Shown here: piece after piece, positions 1-5,743 of the stretch
How the letters are laid out: each line of letters starts with the position of its first letter
How positions within the stretch are numbered: position 1 is the first letter of the stretch
DNA from: an uncultured Helcococcus sp.
GTDB taxonomy: Bacteria; Bacillota; Clostridia; Tissierellales; Peptoniphilaceae
Direction of reading: 5' to 3'
Assembly (NCBI RefSeq): GCF_946998255.1
Contig: NZ_CAMPYN010000026.1
Coordinates: forward strand, 1 to 16,515
DNA length: 16,515 nt
Translations under genes and position numbers: made by a program
Notes under the pieces: model-generated
The model's database searches: none
Told to the model about the DNA's origin: nothing
The model's input: the letters and a program-made list of their open reading frames with translations, nothing else

Positions 1-21
1 GAAAGTGGGATTGAAAATAAA

Positions 22-48
22 ATGTAGTATTTATTACTACAACTACAT
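22..48. repeat. Inverted-repeat cluster upstream of KilA-N relic
   Basis: ATGTAGT at 22-28 is the exact inverse of ACTACAT at 42-48, and TGTAGT (23-28) also pairs with ACTACA (36-41). One left arm therefore has two overlapping right arms, just 5' of the ribosome site GAAGGAG (55-61) of the KilA-N relic. It could be an operator or the 3' hairpin of an upstream transcript. No T-run follows, so an operator is slightly preferred. This is inference only. Confidence 0.3.
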
Positions 49-65
49 TATACGAAGGAGAAAAA

Positions 66-561
66 ATGAAAAAAGATACTATTCAAGCTAAAAGTTTTTC
101 AATAGAAATCTACACTGAGGATTTTAAAAACGATTATATTAGTCTAACCGATATCGCTAAGTACAAGAGTGATGAACCAAATGATGTTATTCGTAACTGG
201 ATTAGAGGAAAAGATACTATTGAGTTTCTAGTTTATGGGAGACTCTTAATAATCCTAGTTTTAAACGCGTCGAATTCGACGGGTTTAAAATGCAAGTGAA
301 GCGGATATGCTTAATGTCTCTTTATTTAATAAAAGAGCCAAAGAGTGGAGGAAAGAGAATCCCGATTTAAAAGGAAATATAAGGGATTATGCCAGCTTAG
401 AAGAGTTATTAGTTTTAGCAAATATGGAAAGTTATAATGCTATTATGATTGAAAAAGCTATGAATCAAAAGGATAGAATGATTGAGCTAAGGAATTTGGC
501 AAAGAGACAGTTGATATCTTTAGAGAAAATTGCTGATAAAGGAATAAAAAAGTTATATTAA
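66..561 (+). pseudogene. KilA-N domain protein, frameshifted and internally deleted
   Basis: KilA-N proteins are DNA-binding-domain proteins of phages and phage-derived islands. Frame 1 from ATG 66 (good GAAGGAG site) encodes the typical opening YISLTDIAKYKSDEPNDVIRNWIRGKDTIEFL. Around 231 the frame is lost: one base appears deleted, because the next frame (233 onward) continues as LWETLNNPSFKRVEFDGFK, the expected continuation. At about 294/295 the sequence jumps, in a third frame, to SEADMLNVSLFNKRAKEWR and then NPDLKGNIRDYASLEELLVLANMESYNA, the characteristic C-terminal region, ending at 561. The middle of the domain plus linker (probably about 80-110 residues by family comparison) is missing. 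The call as a KilA-N relic is firm; the exact missing length is from memory of the family. The product would not be functional. Confidence 0.85.
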
Positions 562-598
562 TTTATTTGACTTTATATTAAACAGAGAAGAGGTTTTA

Positions 599-1441
599 AT
601 GCACAACACTAAAAATATTTCAAAAATAGATGCCCACATACATTTGATTCCTGACGATGTCATTGAAGCATATAGAGATTACGATGGGAAGTTTATTGTA
701 AATGGATCAGTAAAAGATTATATATCTTTGATGAAAAAGTATAATATAGAAAAAGCATTCATCATGCCCTTTAATGACCCAGCTATGCTTTCAATGACTT
801 TCACAGTTGAGTCAGTCCATGATAATTTATTGGAGATGGTAAGACAATATCCGGGAATTCTTTATTGTTTTGCTGATATTGATATTAGAAGGGATATCAA
901 TGATACACTTAAAGAACTTGACCGAGTTTTCAAACACGAAAGCTTTATTGGTATTAAACTTCATCCAACAAATACGGGATATCCAATTGATGGCTATTAT
1001 TATGACAAGGTATTTGAGTATGCTCAAGCAAATAATATTCTTCTAGAAATACATTCTTATCCAAGAGAAAGCTTAAAAGATGATGTCTGTTCTCCAGGTC
1101 GAATTAAAATAATGTTAGAAAAGTATCCCAATGCAAAAGTTTCTATTGCCCACATGGGTGGTTTTCAATTTGATGAATTATTAGGGACGAATGTTTATGT
1201 TAATTTATCAGCCATACTAACAGATTTAGTTGACAGGTATGGCATAGGAAAAACTGAGGAAATAATCCGTTCATTTGGAATCGATAAAGTAATATTTGCT
1301 AGTGATTATCCTGACAATAGAGTATTAAAAGCTAATGATATTTATGATAAATATTTTGAAATATTAGATAAAATGAACTTTAATCAAGAAGAAATGGAAA
1401 AAATTTGCAGAGCTAATGCACTAAAATTGTTTGGACTATAA
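599..1441 (+). CDS. Amidohydrolase family protein (Amidohydro_2, TIM-barrel metal hydrolase)
   Basis: A 280-residue cytoplasmic protein with the complete metal-site pattern of the amidohydrolase superfamily: DAHIH near the N terminus (H13, H15), GIKLHP (K120, H122), EIHSYP (H152), VSIAHMGG (H185) and FASDYPDNR (D236). The length and the AHMGG plus SDYP motifs fit the Amidohydro_2 group, which includes decarboxylases and lactone or amide hydrolases acting on small carboxylated or cyclic substrates. The substrate cannot be told from sequence. There is no signal peptide. The ATG at 599 is preceded by AGAAGAGG at a suitable distance. The gene stands alone, with no pathway partner around it, and 55 bp separate it from a small membrane protein gene that may be cotranscribed. 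Confidence 0.88.
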   Translation: MHNTKNISKIDAHIHLIPDDVIEAYRDYDGKFIVNGSVKDYISLMKKYNIEKAFIMPFNDPAMLSMTFTVESVHDNLLEMVRQYPGILYCFADIDIRRDINDTLKELDRVFKHESFIGIKLHPTNTGYPIDGYYYDKVFEYAQANNILLEIHSYPRESLKDDVCSPGRIKIMLEKYPNAKVSIAHMGGFQFDELLGTNVYVNLSAILTDLVDRYGIGKTEEIIRSFGIDKVIFASDYPDNRVLKANDIYDKYFEILDKMNFNQEEMEKICRANALKLFGL

Positions 1442-1496
1442 AAGTAAAACTCTAGATATTTTTTTATATATCAAATTAAACAAAGGGAATATAATT

Positions 1497-1856
1497 ATGA
1501 AAAAATGGATATCAGGCACAATAATTGCAATAATTATTGTAATGTTTATATATATTTTATTTATTTCAAAAATTCTATTTGAAAAGAATGTAGATAAATA
1601 CATATCAAGTGAAGGAATAAGTGCAGAAGAGATAATAGAAAAGAAAATATATAGAGATAGTAAGCAGGGAGGATATATTGCAAAAATAAGGTTTAAGAAG
1701 GATAGAAACTACAATTATATTTTTGAACTGCATGGATATAATCCGTTGGAATATTTTGATTATAACAATATAAATATTTCTATATATGACAATGAAAATG
1801 CAGAATATACTATAAGTAAAGTCTTAGAGAAACCAATTTATTTTATTGAAGATTAA
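1497..1856 (+). CDS. Small membrane-anchored protein, possibly DUF3139-like
   Basis: A 119-residue protein. An earlier in-frame codon at 1431 overlaps the amidohydrolase and has no ribosome site. ATG 1497 is preceded by AAAGGGAA and begins MKKWISG, so I chose it. Residues about 5-27 form one hydrophobic helix (IIAIIIVMFIYILFI) with positive charges before it, so the C-terminal about 90 residues probably face outward. That part is polar and rich in Tyr, Asn and Ile, with the stretch KQGGYIAKIRFKKDRNYNYIFEL. The layout (N-terminal anchor, then a small alpha/beta domain with GGY...V/I-x-F) resembles DUF3139 proteins of Firmicutes, but I only suggest that. Function unknown. Confidence 0.7.
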   Translation: MKKWISGTIIAIIIVMFIYILFISKILFEKNVDKYISSEGISAEEIIEKKIYRDSKQGGYIAKIRFKKDRNYNYIFELHGYNPLEYFDYNNINISIYDNENAEYTISKVLEKPIYFIED

Positions 1857-1864
1857 AAGACAAT

Positions 1865-2014
1865 ATGGACGAAATTTCAAATAAATATTGGGATAAAGAT
1901 TCATCATGATTTTATGTTATGGTTCTATTTAATAAAAAAAATGATAAAGCTAAAGCAAATTATTTAGAAATTGAACTTTCTAAGAATGCAGGTTATAGTA
2001 ATTGGGATGGATAA
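1865..2014 (+). pseudogene. Short degenerate coding relic
   Basis: Frame 2 reads MDEISNKYWDKDSS, then a TGA stop at 1907-1909, then continues FYVMVLFNKKNDKAKANYL and EIELSKNAGYSNWDG before TAA at 2012. The composition looks like real coding sequence (amphipathic, charged, no low complexity). The stretch sits immediately after the small membrane protein and before a terminator, so it is best explained as the remains of a truncated gene. I do not recognise the family. A 31-residue product from ATG 1919 is possible, but no ribosome site precedes it. Confidence 0.4.
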
Positions 2015-2022
2015 AAATATGT

Positions 2023-2053
2023 AAGCATCTATTGTATTGAGTGGATGCTTTTT
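2023..2053 (+). terminator. Rho-independent terminator
   Basis: AAGCATCTA (2023-2031) pairs with TGGATGCTT (2042-2050, one G-T pair). The loop is 10 nt and the stem ends in a five-T run. It closes the plus-strand unit 599-2014. Confidence 0.75.
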
Positions 2054-2084
2054 CTATCCTTTAATGTATATAAAGTATAAGGTT

Positions 2085-2122
2085 AAGAGAATAATAGTCT
2101 ATCAATAGTCTATTATTCTCTT
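2085..2122. terminator. Perfect 13-bp hairpin overlapping the 3' end of the minus-strand gene
   Basis: AAGAGAATAATAG (2085-2097) and CTATTATTCTCTT (2110-2122) are perfect inverse copies around a 12-nt loop. The right arm contains the last codons of the minus-strand gene, whose stop is at 2104-2102. On the plus strand it is followed by TATTCTTTT; on the minus strand the tail is only TTAACCTTAT. It may stop transcription from both sides between the convergent units, better on the plus strand, but the T-tails are imperfect. Confidence 0.5.
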
Positions 2123-2503
2123 TATTCTTTTACCAAACATTATATTATCCCAAGTCGATTTAACTGTTCTATCACTGTTGCACTGTAGTGTATAATTGGA
2201 ATCATCTGAAACTATCCCTTTGTATTTAGCGCCAATTTTTAAATTAGCTGTGACAAGTTCCTTTTTATCAGGATATTTTATAAATATTTCACTTTCAAAA
2301 TTTGGATAAAATATTTCTTTTGTAACTGCGACAATTTTTACACCTTCAGGTGAGGAAGGCTTAAGCTCATAATAAGTCCTATCATTTATCCAATTAAGTA
2401 TATCAAAAAGTAAAATTAGGAGAATAATGGAACATACGGTAAGAATAGGGTGTTTTTTTATAAATGAAAAAATAGAATTTTTAATATTTAATAATACATT
2501 CAT
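2102..2503 (-). CDS. Single-pass membrane protein of unknown function
   Basis: A 133-residue protein. The frame extends 11 codons upstream of this start, but ATG 2503 is preceded by AAGGAG at ideal spacing (AAGGAGAATAT then ATG), so I chose it. Residues about 19-39 (PILTVCSIILLILLFDILNW) form one transmembrane helix after a basic, amphipathic start (N-in). The remaining about 90 residues would be extracellular and contain GVKIVAVTKEIFYPNFESEIF, a hydrophilic beta-rich pattern, one Cys and a basic C terminus (FGKRIKRIIDY). There is no lipobox. It is divergent from the toxin-antitoxin operon and convergent with the 599-2014 unit. I do not recognise the family. Confidence 0.65.
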   Translation of the reverse strand: MNVLLNIKNSIFSFIKKHPILTVCSIILLILLFDILNWINDRTYYELKPSSPEGVKIVAVTKEIFYPNFESEIFIKYPDKKELVTANLKIGAKYKGIVSDDSNYTLQCNSDRTVKSTWDNIMFGKRIKRIIDY

Positions 2504-2524
2504 ATATTCTCCTTGACTGTATTT

Positions 2525-2530
2525 ATTATA
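2525..2530 (-). promoter_or_regulatory. Putative -10 box for the minus-strand membrane protein gene
   Basis: Read on the minus strand this is a perfect TATAAT, placed to start RNA around 2518-2515, shortly before the AAGGAG ribosome site. The -35 region (TTACTT at 16 nt) is poor, so the call rests mainly on the -10. Confidence 0.4.
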
Positions 2531-2586
2531 TCGCATTTACAATGAAAAGTAATTATAAATTATAGACCTTATATAATGACAGTGTA

Positions 2587-2615
2587 TTGACCTTGCACGA
2601 ATATTTGTATATAAT
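2587..2615 (+). promoter_or_regulatory. Sigma-A promoter of the toxin-antitoxin operon
   Basis: TTGACC (2587-2592), a 17-nt spacer and TATAAT (2610-2615) are near-perfect -35/-10 elements. The predicted start is at about 2622, giving a leader of only about 15 nt carrying AAAGGAGATG. RelB-type antitoxins normally repress their own promoter. No obvious palindrome overlaps this one, so the operator is not visible to me. Confidence 0.8.
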
Positions 2616-2636
2616 TATCCTAAAGGAGATGATAAA

Positions 2637-2909
2637 ATGACTACAACAAATTTAAATATTAGAACAGATAAAGAAATAAAAGAAACCGCAGAAAAAATTT
2701 ATTCTAGTCTAGGCTTAAATATGACTACTGCAATTAATATGTTTTTAAGGGCGAGTATTAGAGAAAGAGGAATTCCTTTTGAGTTAAAACTTGACATTCC
2801 GAGTGATGAAACCATAAAAGCTATAGAAGAGGGAAGAAAGATAGCAAATGATAAGAATGTTAGATCTTACGATAATATTGATGATTTGAGGAAAGATCTT
2901 GAAGTATAG
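2637..2909 (+). CDS. RelB/DinJ family antitoxin
   Basis: A 90-residue antitoxin of a type II toxin-antitoxin pair. The N terminus TTTNLNIRTDKEIKETAEKI and YSSLGLNMTTAINMFLRASI is the ribbon-helix-helix DNA-binding and dimerisation domain of RelB/DinJ proteins: a beta strand NLNIRTD, then two helices. RGIPFEL marks the transition to the toxin-wrapping C-terminal tail, here EEGRKIANDKNVRSYDNIDDLRKDLEV. It should neutralise the YafQ-like ribonuclease encoded next and repress the shared promoter. An AAAGGAGATG ribosome site precedes ATG 2637. Its last 11 nt overlap the toxin start, implying translational coupling. Confidence 0.92.
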   Translation: MTTTNLNIRTDKEIKETAEKIYSSLGLNMTTAINMFLRASIRERGIPFELKLDIPSDETIKAIEEGRKIANDKNVRSYDNIDDLRKDLEV

Positions 2910-3177
2910 TATAAAGTTTACAAAGAGATTTAAAAAAGACCTAAAGCAAGTTAAAAAACAAGGAAAAGATCTTGAAAAACTGTTCGCCGTTATTGAGAAA
3001 ATAGCAAAAGATGAGACACTTGATGAAAAATATAGAGATCATCCATTAGCTGGAAATTACAAAGGGACACGAGAATGTCATATAGAGCCCGACTTTTTGC
3101 TGATATATGAAAAAATAGAAGAGGTATTAGTATTATCTTTAGTAAGGACTGGCTCACACTCAGATTTGTTTAAGTAG
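2899..3177 (+). CDS. yafQ: YafQ family toxin (ribosome-dependent mRNA endonuclease)
   Basis: A 92-residue basic RelE-fold toxin that by family knowledge cleaves mRNA in the ribosomal A site. It carries the YafQ signature: DHPLAGNYKG (H48), ECHIEPDFLLIY (H61, D65) and LVRTGSHSDLF (H87, F91). These match, with small shifts, the E. coli YafQ residues H50, H63, D67, H87 and F91, so the enzyme looks intact. Translation begins at TTG 2899 (frame TTG AAG TAT AGT), inside the antitoxin's last codons, with GAGGAAAG at 2888-2895 as ribosome site. The overlap and weak start codon are typical of keeping the toxin below the antitoxin. I see no confident terminator after it. Confidence 0.93.
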   Translation: MKYSIKFTKRFKKDLKQVKKQGKDLEKLFAVIEKIAKDETLDEKYRDHPLAGNYKGTRECHIEPDFLLIYEKIEEVLVLSLVRTGSHSDLFK

Positions 3178-3190
3178 CAAACAGTATCTT

Positions 3191-3297
3191 TAACCCTGTA
3201 GAAAAAACACGTAGCTTTTTTATTAAGAAACCATGCCAAGAAAACTAAAGACTCTTGCTCTTATCAAGTTGGGCAGAGTTAGTTAAATGAAGGGTTA
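3191..3297 (+). other. Possible structured RNA or relic between toxin and phosphorylase gene
   Basis: TAACCCT (3191-3197) and AGGGTTA (3291-3297) are exact inverse copies that enclose a second imperfect hairpin. That inner hairpin runs AACTA, ACTCT, GCTC on the left (about 3243-3260) and GGGC, AGAGT, TAGTT on the right (about 3271-3284), with a 3-nt and a 1-nt bulge and the loop TTATCAAGTT. No open frame longer than about 18 codons is seen here. It matches no riboswitch consensus I know, and the pairing may be chance in an AT-rich spacer. Confidence 0.25.
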
Positions 3298-3359
3298 GCA
3301 AAAAACATGAGAAAGAAGAATAAAAATTTGAAAGGTTAAACAAATTAATAGGTAAAATT

Positions 3360-4109
3360 ATGATAATAGACAGTTTTGATAAAGACACAGAGCCAGTTAT
3401 AAGTTTAAAAGACTTTTATGGAGAAAAGAAAAATATTGCAGAAAAATGCTTGATAATATTTTCGAAAAGCCTGCTAGATTATTTGCTCGATAATTTTGAA
3501 TGCCAAGAAATTGGAACTATAGAAGCCGCAAATGGATCAAGGGCAGTATATAAAAGCACCTTTGAAGGTCAAGAATTTGTATTTTACCTAACAATGATTG
3601 GTTCAGCCCTTGCCTCAACAGATTGTGTAGAAGTAAATTGGATTACAGGCGCAAATAAATTTATTATGTTTGGATCTTGTGGTAGCCTTGATAAGGAAAA
3701 AACTTTTGGAAAGTATATTATACCCACAGAAGCTTATAGGGGTGAGGGAGCATCTTATTATTATGCAGCTCCTTCAGATTACCTTGATATTAAAAATCAC
3801 GATAAAGTTGAAGAGTTTTTTATCAAGGAGAAAGCTCCACATACCAAGGGAAAGGTATGGACTACAGATGTTATGATTCGTGAAACTCGTGGACTTGTCT
3901 CAAAGAGAAAGTCTGAGGGATGTATAGCAGTAGAGATGGAACTTGCAGGTGTTCAAGCGGCTTGTGATTTTTATGGATTTGAGCTTTATAACTTTCTTGA
4001 AGCAGGTGATGTGTTAAATGAGAGCTCTTATGAAGTTGAAGGTCTCCATAGTGCTAACCACGATCTTGGAAAGTTGTATTTAGCTTTAAAATTATTAAAA
4101 GAAATATAA
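3360..4109 (+). CDS. Nucleoside phosphorylase family protein
   Basis: A 249-residue cytoplasmic protein of the PNP/uridine phosphorylase (PNP_UDP_1) superfamily, which splits nucleosides with phosphate into base and ribose-1-phosphate. Visible landmarks are TMIGSALAST (about 78-87, phosphate-loop region), MFGSCGSL (103-110, the family's GTCGGL-type turn), WTTD (167-170), the ribose-binding VEMELAG (M193, E194) and LEAGD (D217, at the position of the catalytic Asp). The overall look is closer to uridine phosphorylase-like members than to MTA/SAH nucleosidases, but specificity is unclear. The ribosome site is weak (AGGT, 8 nt before ATG 3360). It is followed 49 bp downstream by the PPC-domain gene in the same orientation, possibly one transcript ending at 4684. 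Confidence 0.82.
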   Translation: MIIDSFDKDTEPVISLKDFYGEKKNIAEKCLIIFSKSLLDYLLDNFECQEIGTIEAANGSRAVYKSTFEGQEFVFYLTMIGSALASTDCVEVNWITGANKFIMFGSCGSLDKEKTFGKYIIPTEAYRGEGASYYYAAPSDYLDIKNHDKVEEFFIKEKAPHTKGKVWTTDVMIRETRGLVSKRKSEGCIAVEMELAGVQAACDFYGFELYNFLEAGDVLNESSYEVEGLHSANHDLGKLYLALKLLKEI

Positions 4110-4158
4110 AATAAATTATAGTGAGATTATAAGAGATTAAATTAATGGAGGTTATACT

Positions 4159-4599
4159 ATGGATTGCAGAAAAATAAACGATGCAGTATATATCAGAATG
4201 GACAAAGGTGATGAAATTATTGGAGGCATCTTAGATGTCTGCAGGAAGGAAAAAATTAAGTCCGCTATCTTCAGTGGTATAGGTGGATTAGGTAAAGCTG
4301 AAATACAGACCCTTATACCAGAAACTAATGAATTTGAGACTAGAACAATCAATGGTCTGCTTGAACTTGTATCTATGACTGGAAATATTATTTCTGATGA
4401 AGATGGAGAAATCTATCAACATACACATGCCATGGTTTCCTACAAAGAGGACGGAAAGCACTGCGTTGCAGGAGGTCATATTAAATCACTTACTGTTTCC
4501 TATACTGCAGAGATTGAGTTAAGACCGGTTATTGGTGGAGTGATAAATAGAAAATATGATCCAGAAACAGGCACCGGATTTTGGAAATTTGAAGATTAA
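4159..4599 (+). CDS. PPC/DUF296 domain protein
   Basis: A 146-residue protein made of a single PPC (plants-and-prokaryotes conserved, DUF296) domain. Diagnostic features are the glycine-rich IFSGIGGLGKAEI (38-50), the metal-ligand pair HTHAMV (H88, H90) and AGGHIKSLTVSYTAEIEL (H107 in GGH). Bacterial members form trimers with a metal bound by these histidines; their biochemical role is not established. In plants the same domain sits behind AT-hooks. No AT-hook or other domain is present here. A consensus GGAGG (4147-4151) precedes ATG 4159. It ends before a strong terminator shared with convergent lipoprotein genes. Confidence 0.88.
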   Translation: MDCRKINDAVYIRMDKGDEIIGGILDVCRKEKIKSAIFSGIGGLGKAEIQTLIPETNEFETRTINGLLELVSMTGNIISDEDGEIYQHTHAMVSYKEDGKHCVAGGHIKSLTVSYTAEIELRPVIGGVINRKYDPETGTGFWKFED

Positions 4600-4655
4600 T
4601 GTTGATGAATTATAGATTTGATTAACAATTTTAGAATTGGCTATTAACATTGAAA

Positions 4656-4684
4656 ATCCCCAGATGACACCATCATCTGGGGAT
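4656..4684. terminator. Bidirectional terminator between convergent genes
   Basis: ATCCCCAGATGA (4656-4667) and TCATCTGGGGAT (4673-4684) form a perfect 12-bp stem with loop CACCA. On the minus strand ATTTTC follows directly. On the plus strand CTTTTT follows after AAAA. It can serve both the PPC gene and the lipoprotein genes. Confidence 0.8.
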
Positions 4685-4707
4685 AAAACTTTTTAAAATA
4701 ATATTGA

Positions 4708-5017
4708 TTATTTTAAGTTAATATTCTTTTCTCCATCTATAATATTTATATGTAATGGCTTATTTTCATAACCATTACCTGTCAAAATCAATTCTGCACC
4801 ATCATCCAGTTTATAAACATTAGCAATTGAATCATATACTCGTTCTTCTTCTTTCAATCTTTCTAAATGTTCAAAATCTTTCCAATCTACATTATCCTTG
4901 CCTTTTTCTTCAATAAACTTTATTACATCTTCTGTTGTTGAGACTTGTTTTTTTGAGCATGCAATCATTGTAAATGATAACACTACAAACAAAAGTAAAG
5001 CTAATATTTTTTTTCAT
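4708..5017 (-). pseudogene. Small lipoprotein gene, frameshifted in an A8 tract after the start codon
   Basis: From ATG 5017 (AGGAGG at 5026-5021) the coding strand has eight A residues (5014-5007), which put the natural start out of frame: it yields only about 35 codons. With seven A residues the product would be 102 aa, starting MKKILALLLFVVLSFTMIAC, a proper lipoprotein signal with lipobox Cys. That closely parallels the 101-aa paralogue encoded just upstream. The rest of the frame is open to 4708 and includes STTEDVIKFIEEKGKD and VDWKDFEHLE. A TTG at 4992 could start a shorter protein but would cut the signal peptide. So this is a disrupted or phase-variable gene, or a sequencing slip in a homopolymer. 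Its 3' half differs from the paralogue. Function unknown; the mature part would sit on the outer membrane face. Confidence 0.75.
4865..4941. repeat. 77-bp perfect direct repeat, copy 1 (within lipoprotein gene)
   Basis: This block is identical base for base to 5258-5334. It encodes the shared core EDVIKFIEEKGKDNVDWKDF of the two lipoproteins, while the sequence on both sides has diverged. Confidence 0.9.
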
Positions 5018-5063
5018 TTTTCCTCCTAATATACAATATTTAGTTAATTTATTTCCTTAATAT

Positions 5064-5075
5064 TTTGCATGCAAA
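5064..5075. promoter_or_regulatory. 12-bp perfect palindrome TTTGCATGCAAA
   Basis: A perfect palindrome 47 bp upstream of the frameshifted lipoprotein start and between the two paralogues. A second inverted repeat, TTTAGT (5079-5084) with ACTAAA (5092-5097), lies beside it, close to the stop of the upstream gene. Operator or weak terminator roles are both possible. Neither has a T-run. Confidence 0.3.
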
Positions 5076-5103
5076 TTCTTTAGTTTACTATACTAAAATA
5101 ATT

Positions 5104-5409
5104 CTATTTTATCTCTTTTATTATTTTATGATCAGAGTCGTATAAAGTTATTCCTTCTGGTTTTGTCTCATATGATGTTCCAATTAATAATAAATAATTT
5201 GAATCTGACAAATAATATTGTTCTAAAATTAAACCACTTCCAACATCTTCATGTTTCAAATGTTCAAAATCTTTCCAATCTACATTATCCTTGCCTTTTT
5301 CTTCAATAAACTTTATTACATCTTCTGTTGTTGATATTTGCTTATTTGTGCAAGCCGCCATATTAAATGATAATAGTATAAGGATAAATAGAAATAAAGT
5401 TTTCTTCAT
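5104..5409 (-). CDS. Small lipoprotein of unknown function
   Basis: A 101-residue intact paralogue of the downstream frameshifted gene. MKKTLFLFILILLSFNMAAC is a lipoprotein signal peptide with lipobox MAAC (Cys20), so the mature 82-residue domain is anchored to the outer face of the membrane. The mature part starts NKQISTTEDVIKFIEEKG, a helix-forming stretch, and then VDWKDFEHLKHEDVGSG followed by beta-rich YYLSDSNYLLLIGTSYETKPEG. GGGAGG, five T residues and ATG at 5409 make the start clear. The two genes run in tandem 86 bp apart and look like a local duplication. No enzyme motif is seen and I do not recognise the family. Confidence 0.8.
   Translation of the reverse strand: MKKTLFLFILILLSFNMAACTNKQISTTEDVIKFIEEKGKDNVDWKDFEHLKHEDVGSGLILEQYYLSDSNYLLLIGTSYETKPEGITLYDSDHKIIKEIK
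5258..5334. repeat. 77-bp perfect direct repeat, copy 2
   Basis: Identical to 4865-4941, lying inside the intact lipoprotein gene. The boundaries are sharp: both flanks differ from the first base outside. Confidence 0.9.
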
Positions 5410-5743
5410 AAAAACCTCCCTAATATTAAATTACTAATTGTACTAGTATTAATAAAATAGTTAGAGTTTGTTTTCTAATACTAAAAACAAATTCGTTATG
5501 TAATCATCTTGATAAGATTTTATCAATAAATAATAAAATATTCAATAGTTTTGTTATATATTAATAATGTGCTAAATAATTCAAAAAAGTAGTTTCTTTA
5601 CAAATACATCTATTAGTAGCTTATTACTTGCACATTATTTTATCTGATAGAAATTTTATATGCATAAATTTATAATCATATATCTTAAAAAATGGTATTA
5701 TTATAGTAAGAATAATTAAAAATGGATTTTGGGAGGTAGTTCT
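5410..5743. other. 334-bp non-coding region with three inverted repeats
   Basis: No gene is seen between the divergent lipoprotein and membrane-protein genes. Three inverted repeats stand out: TTTGTTTT (5467-5474) with AAAACAAA (5484-5491); TTGATAAGATTTTATCAA (5509-5526, a 7-bp stem around GATT); and AATAATGTGC (5563-5572) with GCACATTATT (5630-5639), a 10-bp stem spanning 57 nt. Promoters for both flanking genes must lie here. The plus-strand extended -10 at 5693-5701 is the only one I can support. Confidence 0.45.
5693..5701 (+). promoter_or_regulatory. Extended -10 element for the small membrane protein gene
   Basis: TGGTATTAT fits the TGn-TATAAT extended -10 pattern, 43 bp before the start codon. 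No good -35 lies upstream. Confidence 0.35.

Noticed and set aside
827..1027. Minus-strand open frame of 66 codons inside the amidohydrolase gene
   Set aside because: No ribosome site. The plus-strand frame carries all amidohydrolase motifs, so this is an antisense shadow.
3198..3225. Possible terminator after the toxin (A-run followed by T-run near 3200-3221)
   Set aside because: Only A-T pairs with poor geometry. No stable GC stem, so it was not listed.
3235..3290. Short frame starting ATGCCAAGAAAACTAAAG
   Set aside because: Only about 17 codons, no ribosome site and no family resemblance.
3670..3876. 68-codon plus-strand frame inside the phosphorylase gene
   Set aside because: It overlaps the conserved phosphorylase core in another frame and lacks a ribosome site.
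4152..4479. Two minus-strand open frames across the PPC-domain gene
   Set aside because: They lie opposite a clear PPC domain with a good ribosome site and show no protein-like features of their own.
5041..5100. Promoter for the frameshifted lipoprotein gene
   Set aside because: Several TATATT-like words exist in the AT-rich spacer, but none has a matching -35 or extended -10.
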